DNA from: Planctomycetota bacterium
Lineage (GTDB): Bacteria; Planctomycetota; Planctomycetia; Pirellulales; Pirellulaceae
DNA length: 36,463 nucleotides
Assembly (NCBI GenBank): GCA_027619595.1
Contig: JAQCHP010000041.1
Span: 1 to 36,463, forward strand
Reading direction: 5' to 3'
Shown: piece after piece, positions 16,001 through 24,152 of the stretch
Layout: each line of letters starts with the position of its first letter
Position numbering within the stretch: position 1 is the stretch's first letter
Made by a program: the position numbers and the translations under genes
Notes under the pieces: model-generated
What the model saw: only the letters and a program-made list of their open reading frames with translations
The model's database searches: none
Told to the model about the DNA's origin: nothing

Positions 16001-17152
16001 CTATTTGGCATTTCTTTCCTGGCCGGCAAGCCTTGCGTGCGAGATTGAGTCACGCGGCTTGTTCCGGATGTATGATCGTAGTTGGCTTCCCGCAAATTCA
16101 GGGGAGGTCGGATTAACGATACATCCGGCGCCAATTTCGAACCCTGCCCAGCGGTGAGTGCGCGGAAATACCTCCACATGCCAGTGATAGTAGGCTTCGC
16201 AGTTCGTGTCAAAGGGGGCGGAGTGAATGTAGTAGTTGTAGCTGGTTTGCGGGTGGAGCGATTGAAGCGCGGCGATAAGCTGGTGTAAGACGGAGGCAAG
16301 TTCGTCCAAGACGTGTATTGACTCATCTTCAAAGGGAGCGCAGTGAAACCTGGGCAAAAGCCAGGTCTCATAGGCGAAACGCGGCGCGAATGGACAAAGG
16401 GCTACAATATGCTCGCCAATCGAGACGGTACGGGGCGATCCTGCCAGGCATTCTTGAATCATGCGGCAGTAGACGCAATGTCCGTGTTGTTCCCACGCGC
16501 GTCGAGATTGTTCAACTTCGTTTCGTAGATAGGGGGGAGTGAACGACATCGCCAAAACTTGGCTATGTGGGTGAGCTATCGATGCGCCGGCTTCGTAACC
16601 AGCATTTTTGAAAATCAAAGCCGATTTCAGCCGGGAGTTCGTTCGGTGGTAACGCAACCGATCTTGGTAGACCTGCAAAACTTTGGCTAGTTGTTCCACG
16701 GGGAGAGGTCCGTCCGCATCGTCAGCATGCTCGGGACATTCAATCACAACCTCGTGGATACCTTCAGCGGCGTCCAATGGGTCAGGGGACGAATCGTCCG
16801 AAATGTGTTCAGAACTCGACGGTTCGCTATCGAGTGTGTTTTCCAGAGTAACGGTGGGGTAGAGATTGGGCACCACACGCACTTGCCAAGCGAAGTCGGC
16901 GGTAGGAAAGTACTCGACACCATCCGGGGTTGCGTGTTCTTGACCGCGACAGAACGGGCAGTTCGGACCACCAGAACCGTCCGGGATCGAGGTCAGGGCG
17001 GAACGCTGCCAGACCATCTGGGGACGAGCACTGCGCGATTCGGCCACGATCACCCAGGCACCGGAAACGGGGTCCTGACGCAGTTCAGACGCAGACGGTT
17101 TCTTTGACGCGGGCAATGGCTTGTTGATAGAGTCCTTCGTATTCGCCGGCAC
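16001..17152 (-). CDS. galT: Galactose-1-phosphate uridylyltransferase
   Basis: The 383-residue product has the GalT signatures: ELRQDPVSGAWVIVAESR near the start, zinc-type CPFC (C65, C68), GIHEVVIE with H133, and SIAHPHSQ with the nucleophile H196 and the likely zinc ligand H194. The C-terminal half has YETWLLPRFH and YYHWHVEVFPR. It swaps uridylyl groups between UDP-glucose and galactose-1-phosphate, or acts as a UTP/ADP-sugar transferase in related enzymes. An acidic, serine-rich insertion sits at about 107-128. The ATG at 17152 overlaps the end of glgA by 68 bases in another frame, so translation is probably coupled. It lies between glgA and a GH57 gene, linking galactose and alpha-glucan metabolism. 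Confidence 0.9.
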   Translation of the reverse strand: MPANTKDSINKPLPASKKPSASELRQDPVSGAWVIVAESRSARPQMVWQRSALTSIPDGSGGPNCPFCRGQEHATPDGVEYFPTADFAWQVRVVPNLYPTVTLENTLDSEPSSSEHISDDSSPDPLDAAEGIHEVVIECPEHADDADGPLPVEQLAKVLQVYQDRLRYHRTNSRLKSALIFKNAGYEAGASIAHPHSQVLAMSFTPPYLRNEVEQSRRAWEQHGHCVYCRMIQECLAGSPRTVSIGEHIVALCPFAPRFAYETWLLPRFHCAPFEDESIHVLDELASVLHQLIAALQSLHPQTSYNYYIHSAPFDTNCEAYYHWHVEVFPRTHRWAGFEIGAGCIVNPTSPEFAGSQLRSYIRNKPRDSISHARLAGQERNAK

Positions 17153-18575
17153 TGCGTGACCAGGACCAGTCCTGACGCATGCCCGCTTCTACAATCCGTG
17201 CCCAGTCTTCCGGTTGCTGACGATAGCAATTGCAGGCTCGGCGTAAAGTTTGGTCGAAAGCTTCGGTAGTATAGCGGTCAAACCGATATCCCGTCGCCTC
17301 ACCACTTCGAATCGTTTCGGGAGTGGCATTCGTAATCGTATCGACAAGTCCACCGGTGGCATGGACCACAGGGACGGTACCGTACTTAAGGCTGTACAGC
17401 TGATTCAGGCCACACGGCTCGTAGCGACTTGGCATCAAAAACAGGTCACATCCGGCCTCTATTTGGTGTGCCAACGCATTGGAGAACCCAATCCTGCTGC
17501 CAACTCGACGCGGAAAGAGCGCGCTCAACCGCGCGACTTGTTCTTCAAACTGACGGTCACCCGTTCCGAGGATGACCCACTGTACGTTCTCGCTGAGTCC
17601 CCACTGTTCAATCAGTTCGGTCACCAACGAAATGCCTTTTTGTTCGACGAGCCGCCCCACAAATCCGACCATCGGTGTGTTGGGCTCGACGGGAAGGCCG
17701 AACTCAGTCTGCACCTGTGCCTTGCAGGCAGATTTGCCTTGCTGCCAGTCCCGAACGCTGTAGTTGCTGGCGATGTAGTCATCCGATTCGGGATTCCACG
17801 TGCGGTAGTCGACTCCATTGATGATGCCACTCAACACGTTGCGACGGTGCCTCAGTACACTCTCAAGACCGCAACCATGGGGTTCATGCTGGATTTCGAA
17901 GGCGTATTGAGGACTCACTGTGTTGAGAATATCAGCAAACACAATTCCTGTTTTCAGCAAATTGAGTTTGCTAAAGTACTCCATTTGATGCCAATTGAAG
18001 TATTTCCAATCGAGTCCGGTTAACAACATGTCCCAGTGCCAAAACTGACCCTGATAGGCCATGTTGTGCAGTGTGAACACTGTGGCGATTTGTTCGTAGC
18101 GAGGCACATGCCCGTATTCGATTCGTTGCAGTGCAGGAATCAAGCCTGTTTGCCAGTCGTTGCAGTGCAAGACGTCGACGGGTAGATCCAAGAGGCGAAT
18201 GCTTTCCATCACCGCACGACAGAAAAAGACATACCGTTCACAATTGTCCTTATAGTCGTGACCCTCTTCTTGATAGAGCTGTGCGCGGTCGAAGTAACTG
18301 TCTTGCTGAATGAGATAGACGGGAACGTTGCTATCGGGTAAATGGCTTGATAGGAGATAGCCCGTCAAAATGCGGTTTCCGATGGGGATATCCAAACGGA
18401 TTTCGGTAGGGTCAATCCGTAGCCCGCTCTGGAAGACTTCGCGGTAGGCAGGAGTAAACAAACTGACGTTGTGTCCACGTCGAGCAATTTCTACCGGCAA
18501 AGCACCCGAAACGTCGGCCAAACCTCCGGTCTTGGAAAACGGCACGGCCTCACTGCTTGCAACTAGGATATTCAT
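17085..18575 (-). CDS. glgA: Glycogen synthase (ADP/UDP-glucose type, GT5)
   Basis: The 496-residue product matches the usual bacterial GlgA length of about 480. The N-terminal sugar-nucleotide loop SKTGGLADVSGALP (K15-T-G-G) is intact. Other signatures are LHCNDWQTGLIPAL, FTLHNMAYQG, GVDYRTWNPESD, VGFVGRLVEQKG and the C-terminal PSRYEPCGLNQLYSLKYGT with the catalytic Glu. It extends alpha-1,4-glucan from nucleotide glucose in the cytosol. The ATG has GAGG about 9 bases upstream. It is the first gene of a minus-strand group glgA - galT - GH57. No branching enzyme or ADP-glucose pyrophosphorylase is in the window. Confidence 0.95.
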   Translation of the reverse strand: MNILVASSEAVPFSKTGGLADVSGALPVEIARRGHNVSLFTPAYREVFQSGLRIDPTEIRLDIPIGNRILTGYLLSSHLPDSNVPVYLIQQDSYFDRAQLYQEEGHDYKDNCERYVFFCRAVMESIRLLDLPVDVLHCNDWQTGLIPALQRIEYGHVPRYEQIATVFTLHNMAYQGQFWHWDMLLTGLDWKYFNWHQMEYFSKLNLLKTGIVFADILNTVSPQYAFEIQHEPHGCGLESVLRHRRNVLSGIINGVDYRTWNPESDDYIASNYSVRDWQQGKSACKAQVQTEFGLPVEPNTPMVGFVGRLVEQKGISLVTELIEQWGLSENVQWVILGTGDRQFEEQVARLSALFPRRVGSRIGFSNALAHQIEAGCDLFLMPSRYEPCGLNQLYSLKYGTVPVVHATGGLVDTITNATPETIRSGEATGYRFDRYTTEAFDQTLRRACNCYRQQPEDWARIVEAGMRQDWSWSRSAGEYEGLYQQAIARVKETVCV

Positions 18576-18830
18576 TACATTCAGCCTCGCGAATTCAATT
18601 CATTCCGTTGGCGGAAGGAGGGCGATCCCTCGGCTAACCGACAGTATTCCGCCCGCTTAACCACCCCAGGCCCACTTCCCGTGCTTGCGCGGCGTGCGGG
18701 AATTCCGGTTGAAGCACCTGTGCCACTGCCGCGGGGGTTCCGACAACGTCTCCCTTTTTCAACATAGCTCAGTTCTACGGAATTGGGGACTGTTTTGTTT
18801 TCTCACGGCCCATTCCCCGCACCGCGTGCA

Positions 18831-20012
18831 CTACAGCACCGAAGCTATGGCTTGAGCGAGTCTGGGTAGGGTAGCGGCGCACATTCCAGCGACGTTCATG
18901 CGGCCTGATCGAACCATGTAAATAGCATGCTCGTCGCGAAGCCGGTCGACTTGTGCTGGGGTAAGGCCAGCAAACGAGAACATGCCTCGCTGTTGACGGA
19001 TGAAATCAAATCGATTGGTTCCGATGGCGAGTTGCATTTCTGCCGCAAACAAATCGCGCATGTCCCGGATTCGGCCACGCATGGTATCAAGTTCCTGAGT
19101 CCATAGTTGTCGGAGCAGGGAGTCTCCTAGTACGCGAGCCACAACTGCCGCGCCGTGGGCGGGTGGATTCGAGAAGTTGCAGCGAACGGCAACCTTGACT
19201 TGGCTCGTCACCGCTTCGATGCTGCTGGCAGATTCGGTGGCAATCGTGAGTGCCCCCACGCGCTCGCGATAGATCCCGAAATTCTTCGAGCACGACGCGG
19301 CTGTGAAAAACTCTAACCCCTGTTGGGCAAAGTGTCGCGCGCCGATCGCATCTGGTTCCAAGCCATCACCGAATCCCTGATAGGCTAAGTCGATAAGCGG
19401 CAGGAGGCGGTGCTTACGGAAAAAGTCTGCCAAGGTGTGCCATTGATCGCCAGTCAAGTCGACGCCGCTTGGGTTGTGGCAGCAACCATGCAAGAGTACA
19501 ACGTCCCCCTCACGTGCCTCCCGAAGGTTGTCCATCATTTTATTCAAGTCGACCGCCCGGCTGTCCGCGGTTAGATAACCGTAGTCACGAGATGGAACTC
19601 CAGCTGCGGCGAAAATGGCTGGGTGATTGGCCCAAGTCGGTTGGCTGAGCCAGGCCGTTGCCTGAGGGAATTGCTGATGGAGAAAATCGGCCGCGATGCG
19701 TAGTGCACCGGTCCCTCCGGGGGCTTGCATCGTAACCGATCGGTTGGCTGGGAGCGTTTCCCCAAAGACCAAATCTCGAATCCGTTCCGTAAAAAGTGGG
19801 TCGCCGCCGATCCCCAAATACTCTTTCGTCGGCTCTTCCTGCCAGGCCAGATGTTCCGCGCGCTTGACGGAAGCAAGCACCGGAGTCCGACCCGTCTCGT
19901 CTTGATAAATGCCAACACCAAGGTTGATTTTTTCGGGTCGAGTATCCTTGCGAAACGCGTCGGTGAGCCCCAGGATGGGATCCGGTGGAGCCACGGAGAT
20001 TTTCTCGAGCAT
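18831..20012 (-). CDS. Aspartate/aromatic aminotransferase
   Basis: The 393-residue product fits class I aminotransferases of the AspC/TyrB group (E. coli AspC, 396 residues). It has KINLGVGIYQDETG at the start, LLHGCCHNPSGVDL, LIDLAYQGFGDGL, and SCSKNFGIYRERVG with the PLP-binding K243, plus MVRSGRMNVAGM with the substrate-carboxylate Arg near the end. It transfers amino groups between aspartate or aromatic amino acids and 2-oxo acids. The frame stays open back to 20342, but those 110 residues are low in conserved character and overlap the divergent inositol synthase start. I use the ATG at 20012, where the conserved KISVAPPDPILGL begins two codons in, with GAGG about 11 bases upstream. AspC versus TyrB specificity cannot be told by eye. 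Confidence 0.9.
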   Translation of the reverse strand: MLEKISVAPPDPILGLTDAFRKDTRPEKINLGVGIYQDETGRTPVLASVKRAEHLAWQEEPTKEYLGIGGDPLFTERIRDLVFGETLPANRSVTMQAPGGTGALRIAADFLHQQFPQATAWLSQPTWANHPAIFAAAGVPSRDYGYLTADSRAVDLNKMMDNLREAREGDVVLLHGCCHNPSGVDLTGDQWHTLADFFRKHRLLPLIDLAYQGFGDGLEPDAIGARHFAQQGLEFFTAASCSKNFGIYRERVGALTIATESASSIEAVTSQVKVAVRCNFSNPPAHGAAVVARVLGDSLLRQLWTQELDTMRGRIRDMRDLFAAEMQLAIGTNRFDFIRQQRGMFSFAGLTPAQVDRLRDEHAIYMVRSGRMNVAGMCAATLPRLAQAIASVL

Positions 20013-20329
20013 GTATTGGAATACCTCAAGGATAGGATTTACAAAGATATCGGACCGGTATGAGCGGTCGATCCTCTGGAAAAGCTGGATGGTTTTGCGG
20101 ACAAACTTGACGGTGGAAATCGGGTGGTAGACAATTGGTATAGGCTTACCAAGGGCTCTCGGTCGATCGGAATTTGCTCCACCGCAAACCATCCAGTTGC
20201 GACAACATCCTACCTGAGCCCGACCGCCACCCGATAGACCTAGCACCGCCGCGGTTGGATCGTCCGACCGAACGGACCGGTTGGGGTTGTTCCGACGTGG
20301 TCTCCCCCCATGGCCGACACGAGGCATAA
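20013..20329. other. Divergent intergenic region
   Basis: The 317 bases lie between the aminotransferase (minus) and inositol synthase (plus) start codons and should hold both promoters. A long minus-strand frame crosses it but looks non-coding. A plus-strand TTGACG at 20107 with TAGACA 16 bases on is a possible promoter, and a 5-bp hairpin GTCCG/CGGAC lies near 20260. I see no clear operator. Confidence 0.4.
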
Positions 20330-21538
20330 GTGACAACTGCAAAAGAGAGAATTGGAGTTTGGTTGATCGGTGGGCGTGGTGGCGTAGCGATCACAACCAT
20401 GGTCGGTTTGGCGGCCTTGCGTAAAGGGCTCACTGCAACCAACGGACTCGTCACTGCGCTCCCCGAATTTAAGCATCTGCCGTTTTTGGCATGGGACCAA
20501 ATTATCGTGGGGGGGCATGATGTTCGTGATATTCCGTTGCAGGTTGGAGCGCAGGAATTAGTGGAGAAGAGCCGTGCGCTGAGTGGCGAACTGCTGCGTC
20601 AGGTCCGTTCCGACCTGGTGCGTGTCGAGAAGAATATGCGGCCGGGCATTCTGTTTAACGTCGGTGACACGATTCGGCAATTGGCAACACCCGAATTGAA
20701 AAGCACTCAAGAGAAGCCGCCGGCAGGGATTGAACGAGTTCAGCACGATTGGCAGGACTTTGCAAAACGCGAAAAGCTAGATCGGTTGATCGTGGTCAAT
20801 TTGGCGTCCACCGAGCCACGCCTCGCTGAAGATAAATTACCAAAACGGTGGCGCGAGCTGCGCAAAACCATCCATTCGGCGAAGGCCTGCCCCTTAGGTG
20901 CAAGTTCGCTGTATGCCATCGCGGCATTCGAATCGGGGCACTCCTATATCAACTTTACTCCGTCCACGGGTGCCAGTCCCGACGCGATCCAAGAGTTGGC
21001 CATGGATCGCGGTTGTTGTCATGTTGGGCAGGATGGAAAAACCGGGGAGACATTGCTAAAGAGCGTCCTGGCTCCGATGTTCGCACGACGCAACTTAGAA
21101 GTGATGAGCTGGGTGGGACACAATATTTTCGGCAACATGGATGGCCAAGTGCTGAACGATCCCGCGAACAAAGCGACCAAGGTTGTCAGTAAAGATCGTT
21201 TGCTAGCCGAGATCCTGGGTTATGCCCCACAGACCCTTGTATCGATTGAGTACATCCAAAGTCTGGGTGACTGGAAGACGGCGTGGGACCATATCCATTT
21301 CCGCGGGTTTTTGGATACTCCGATGGTGCTTCAGTTTTGCTGGCAAGGGTGTGATTCGCTCTTGGCAGCGCCGCTCGTTCTGGATCTGATTCGATTCACT
21401 GCGTTGGCGCGTGCCACGGGCTCCACCGGAGTCTTGACGTTCTTGAGTAGTTTTTTCAAGTCGCCTCTGGGCGTACGTCAGCACGATTTCGCCAAGCAGT
21501 TTGACATGTTGACCGAATGGGTACATTCCCATTCATGA
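20330..21538 (+). CDS. ino1: Inositol-3-phosphate synthase
   Basis: The 402-residue product has the NAD-binding N-terminus IGVWLIGGRGGVAITTMVG, then YINFTPSTG, the active-site region GQDGKTGETLLKSVLAPMF, LEVMSWVGHNIFGNMDG and LDTPMVLQFCWQG. These match the prokaryotic branch of myo-inositol-1(3)-phosphate synthase. The enzyme converts glucose-6-phosphate to inositol-3-phosphate in the cytosol, the first step to inositol lipids, or to compatible solutes such as di-inositol phosphate. The start is GTG with GAGG five bases upstream. It stands alone, divergent from the aminotransferase, and is convergent with a HEAT-repeat gene. No inositol phosphatase or lipid synthase is near. Confidence 0.93.
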   Translation: MTTAKERIGVWLIGGRGGVAITTMVGLAALRKGLTATNGLVTALPEFKHLPFLAWDQIIVGGHDVRDIPLQVGAQELVEKSRALSGELLRQVRSDLVRVEKNMRPGILFNVGDTIRQLATPELKSTQEKPPAGIERVQHDWQDFAKREKLDRLIVVNLASTEPRLAEDKLPKRWRELRKTIHSAKACPLGASSLYAIAAFESGHSYINFTPSTGASPDAIQELAMDRGCCHVGQDGKTGETLLKSVLAPMFARRNLEVMSWVGHNIFGNMDGQVLNDPANKATKVVSKDRLLAEILGYAPQTLVSIEYIQSLGDWKTAWDHIHFRGFLDTPMVLQFCWQGCDSLLAAPLVLDLIRFTALARATGSTGVLTFLSSFFKSPLGVRQHDFAKQFDMLTEWVHSHS

Positions 21539-21614
21539 TTTTGGGCGTGGTCAATCGTTTCGACATTCGCGGTCCCGGTCGCTCTGTGGTTCATCGCTGC
21601 GTGGCGGGAGTCGG

Positions 21615-23162
21615 TCATGCGAGTAACTCGGGTTCATTAAACGCGTGAAGAAGGAGTCGGCCTTTGTAGCAAGCGTAGGCCATGTCGGGTTCCACTGGGC
21701 GTGCCGAATCGGTTTGCGGAAACCATTCCGGTCGCCCTTCCTCGCCGACCACCACCGTTCCGATAGCACCGCTACCGCTGGAAAGGGTCTTCTCCGCTGT
21801 GGCAATCACGTGCCAATTTTCCCAGAATCTCGCGATCCGCCACGGCTGGATGTTCTTGTAGTCGCCCGTCCGCTGGCATTTCGAAATCAAGTCGTTGATT
21901 TTTTCTTTTTGGTACGCCGGTACCGACGCAGGATCCCATGTCTCCATTTCTGGGTGCTCGCTCTGCCATCCGGCTGCCAACGCGTAGATGTCTACGGCGC
22001 GCCAATCGGTGAGATCGAACGAAACCGTCAGCTCGACCGGGCCCGCAACTGCCATGTTTCGAAACGTAAATTCCGGGAATTGGTAGGTAAATTCAAACAC
22101 GTAACAGCCGACCGGTTGGTCGTAGCCTGGCCAATGTAGGACACGCTGGTCACGGATTTCGCATTCCTGGGGCGGCAAGCCGAAGCGGATTGGGTGCGAC
22201 AAATGGTTTACGAGACGAGCTTCCGCAAATGCGATCGGCGAACGATAGACGCTCGGAATCGATTCCTCGAATTGCATTTCCTGCGCTACTTGGCAAGCGG
22301 CAATTCGCACGGATGGTTCGGCGGCTAGGTGCACCACCATGGTTCGCCCGTTGTCATCGCCGAGCCGCGCGAGTGCTGTGGCAGCGGCGAGTCGTAACCG
22401 CCGGTGGCGTAACGCCGACGCATCCCTTAAGGCTTCGCTGGCGGCGGTATCGAGCGTGAGGCTGAAACAATTGCAAATGGAGATGGCCAACGCAACTCCT
22501 TCATTTACCCGTTGAGCGACTTGGCGCGGGCTCAATTCGTCCGTCGCTTCCGCCGTTTCTAATCGTTGGAGTTGCCGGGTGGTGTTTTCGAGTAGAAAAC
22601 GCAAAGCGTTGAGACGATCCTTGGCAGGGTGCTGGCCGACACGTCCTGTCCGCACGAGGAAATTCGCAAGGTCCAAGACCGCCGTCGCGGCCGCAGGGTG
22701 CTGCATGGCATCCAGAAGCCGGGGGAACAACCACTGCGGGTCGTAGCTATCATTTTGGAAAAAATGACTCAAGACTTGCCCAATTTCCTGTTCGTTGGAG
22801 ACGGGGTCCGTGACCAGGAGCTCGGTGAATGCGGCACAGCTGGCGGGCGTGCCGATTTTGGCCAGCGCCCACAGCAAGGTTCCTCGTACTCCTGAATTTG
22901 AATCGAGTCGGCCGTATAGGTGGAGGATCGTGGGGATCGAGATGTGTTCCGGCTGGACGAGCTTGAGTAGCCGCCAGAGGACTGTCCGCACCAGGGTTTC
23001 CAATTGCGAGGTTTGATTCAGTTCCAGTGAATCACTGACGCTGATCAAATTCAGCGATTCGGTACACTCCTGTTCAGAGGCATGTTGAATGTACGCGATG
23101 AGCTCCTGGCGTCGGTCGCCGGTTTGATTGCCGAACGTGGTAAGCCACAATTCTGGTTTCAT
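21615..23162 (-). CDS. HEAT-repeat protein of unknown function
   Basis: The 515-residue product has helical repeats over residues about 40-330, such as VRGTLLWALAKIGTPASCAAF and LRLAAATALARLGDDNGRTMV, typical HEAT-type protein-binding scaffolds. The C-terminal 180 residues are different, rich in Trp, Tyr and Pro (GYDQPVGCYVFEFTY, WRAVDIYALAAGWQ), and unknown to me. There is no signal peptide or membrane segment. I use the ATG at 23162 (MKPELWLTTFGNQ), with GAAGG about 10 bases upstream. The frame is open to 23258, but those 32 residues look non-coding. Divergent from the histone-like gene, convergent with the inositol synthase gene. Confidence 0.7.
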   Translation of the reverse strand: MKPELWLTTFGNQTGDRRQELIAYIQHASEQECTESLNLISVSDSLELNQTSQLETLVRTVLWRLLKLVQPEHISIPTILHLYGRLDSNSGVRGTLLWALAKIGTPASCAAFTELLVTDPVSNEQEIGQVLSHFFQNDSYDPQWLFPRLLDAMQHPAAATAVLDLANFLVRTGRVGQHPAKDRLNALRFLLENTTRQLQRLETAEATDELSPRQVAQRVNEGVALAISICNCFSLTLDTAASEALRDASALRHRRLRLAAATALARLGDDNGRTMVVHLAAEPSVRIAACQVAQEMQFEESIPSVYRSPIAFAEARLVNHLSHPIRFGLPPQECEIRDQRVLHWPGYDQPVGCYVFEFTYQFPEFTFRNMAVAGPVELTVSFDLTDWRAVDIYALAAGWQSEHPEMETWDPASVPAYQKEKINDLISKCQRTGDYKNIQPWRIARFWENWHVIATAEKTLSSGSGAIGTVVVGEEGRPEWFPQTDSARPVEPDMAYACYKGRLLLHAFNEPELLA

Positions 23163-23691
23163 AACACAAAGGCCTTCGAAAAAAAATTTGTTGGTTGACG
23201 AAAGTTTGTTTACTTTGACGTAAGGAGTTTGGTCTGGATCAGACAACAAGACCTGCAATCAATCTTATGAGAAGAGTTTTATGCAAAATTCGCCTTGACG
23301 AATGTACGGTAAACTTGGTCCAATGCGTGAGCGTTGATGGGACAAAAAAATGCAGGCAAGGCAAGATAGTGTGGTGACAGACGGCAAGCTGTGCCGATAA
23401 TTCCGAAGTCGAACGTGTGCCATTAGTGATATTGCACGCATCGTTGCACATCGTGTAAAGAAGCACAAGAAACGATCAAGTGATTTTGGTGAACGAAGCT
23501 TGGGCAGTCGATAGGTGCCCTTCAGAGCCTCGATCCCGTGCCTCCGCCGGTCGTCAGGCTTAGCTGATGGTTGGTGTCGCAGGTGCGAACGGAGTCTGTT
23601 GAGTGTTCGTGCGGCTCTCCCCATTTTGGGTGCCCAGGGGAGAGCAATCGCAGCTTGGTTTTAGGGTACTCTACATGGAGGAGCCATATAC
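23163..23691. other. Long divergent intergenic region
   Basis: The 529 bases lie between the HEAT-repeat gene (minus) and the histone-like gene (plus). They have lower GC than the neighbours and no protein-like frame. A small hairpin CGGCA/TGCCG lies near 23385. GGAGG at 23677-23681 is the ribosome-binding site of the histone-like gene. The size would allow a long leader or a small RNA, but I cannot point to one. Confidence 0.4.
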
Positions 23692-23946
23692 ATGGCGACA
23701 AAGAAGTCGACAGCAGCCCGGTCTGCAAAGAAGACGGCTGGTTCAGCCACACGTTCCACGAAGAAGCGCGCAGCCAAGAAGTCGTCATCCACGACCGGTG
23801 CCAAGCGTTCTTCCAAGAAAACTGCTTCTCCGAAGAAGAAGTCGAGCAAGAAGGCTGCAGCCAAGTCTACCAAAAAGCGCGTGGCCAAAAAATCGCCGAA
23901 GCGGACCGGTCGCAAGACTGCCGCTCCAGCGACCACGGGTGCATAG
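23692..23946 (+). CDS. Histone H1-like lysine/alanine-rich DNA-binding protein
   Basis: The 84-residue product is almost only Ala, Lys, Ser, Thr and Arg: 23 Lys and 7 Arg, with no acidic or aromatic residue. Pairs of Lys recur every 5-10 residues (STAARSAKKTAG, RAAKKSSST, SPKKKSSKKAAAK), which is the pattern of eukaryotic H1 tails, chlamydial Hc1/Hc2 and other bacterial H1-like proteins. It probably binds DNA or RNA without sequence preference and compacts the nucleoid. The ATG has GGAGG 10 bases upstream. A strong hairpin follows at 24005-24045. The gene stands alone; being 0.2 kb before a DEAD-box helicase may be coincidence. Confidence 0.85.
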   Translation: MATKKSTAARSAKKTAGSATRSTKKRAAKKSSSTTGAKRSSKKTASPKKKSSKKAAAKSTKKRVAKKSPKRTGRKTAAPATTGA

Positions 23947-24004
23947 GGCGGATGCGCTAACCGCCTAAGGCTTCAGGCCCGTGGCAACTAGATCACGACG
24001 AGAA

Positions 24005-24045
24005 AGGCCGGACATGTGGGAATTTTTTCCCGTGTGTTCCGGCCT
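24005..24045 (+). terminator. Strong hairpin after the histone-like gene
   Basis: The arms AGGCCGGA and TCCGGCCT at the outside, and GGGAA/TTCCC at the inside, are joined by a middle of Watson-Crick and G-U pairs with one bulged T. The total is about 18 pairs around a short T loop. It lies about 60 bases past the stop at 23946. No T-run follows it directly, so it may end transcription with help or protect the 3' end of an abundant mRNA. Confidence 0.6.
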
Positions 24046-24152
24046 AGTCCCTTTTAGGGGTCAAATTTGAATTCTCCCTTGACCGCCAGGGCAGCCAAGG
24101 ACTACGCTAGAAGGGTTATGACTCTGGTGCAAATCCCTTTTTCGAGCATGTT

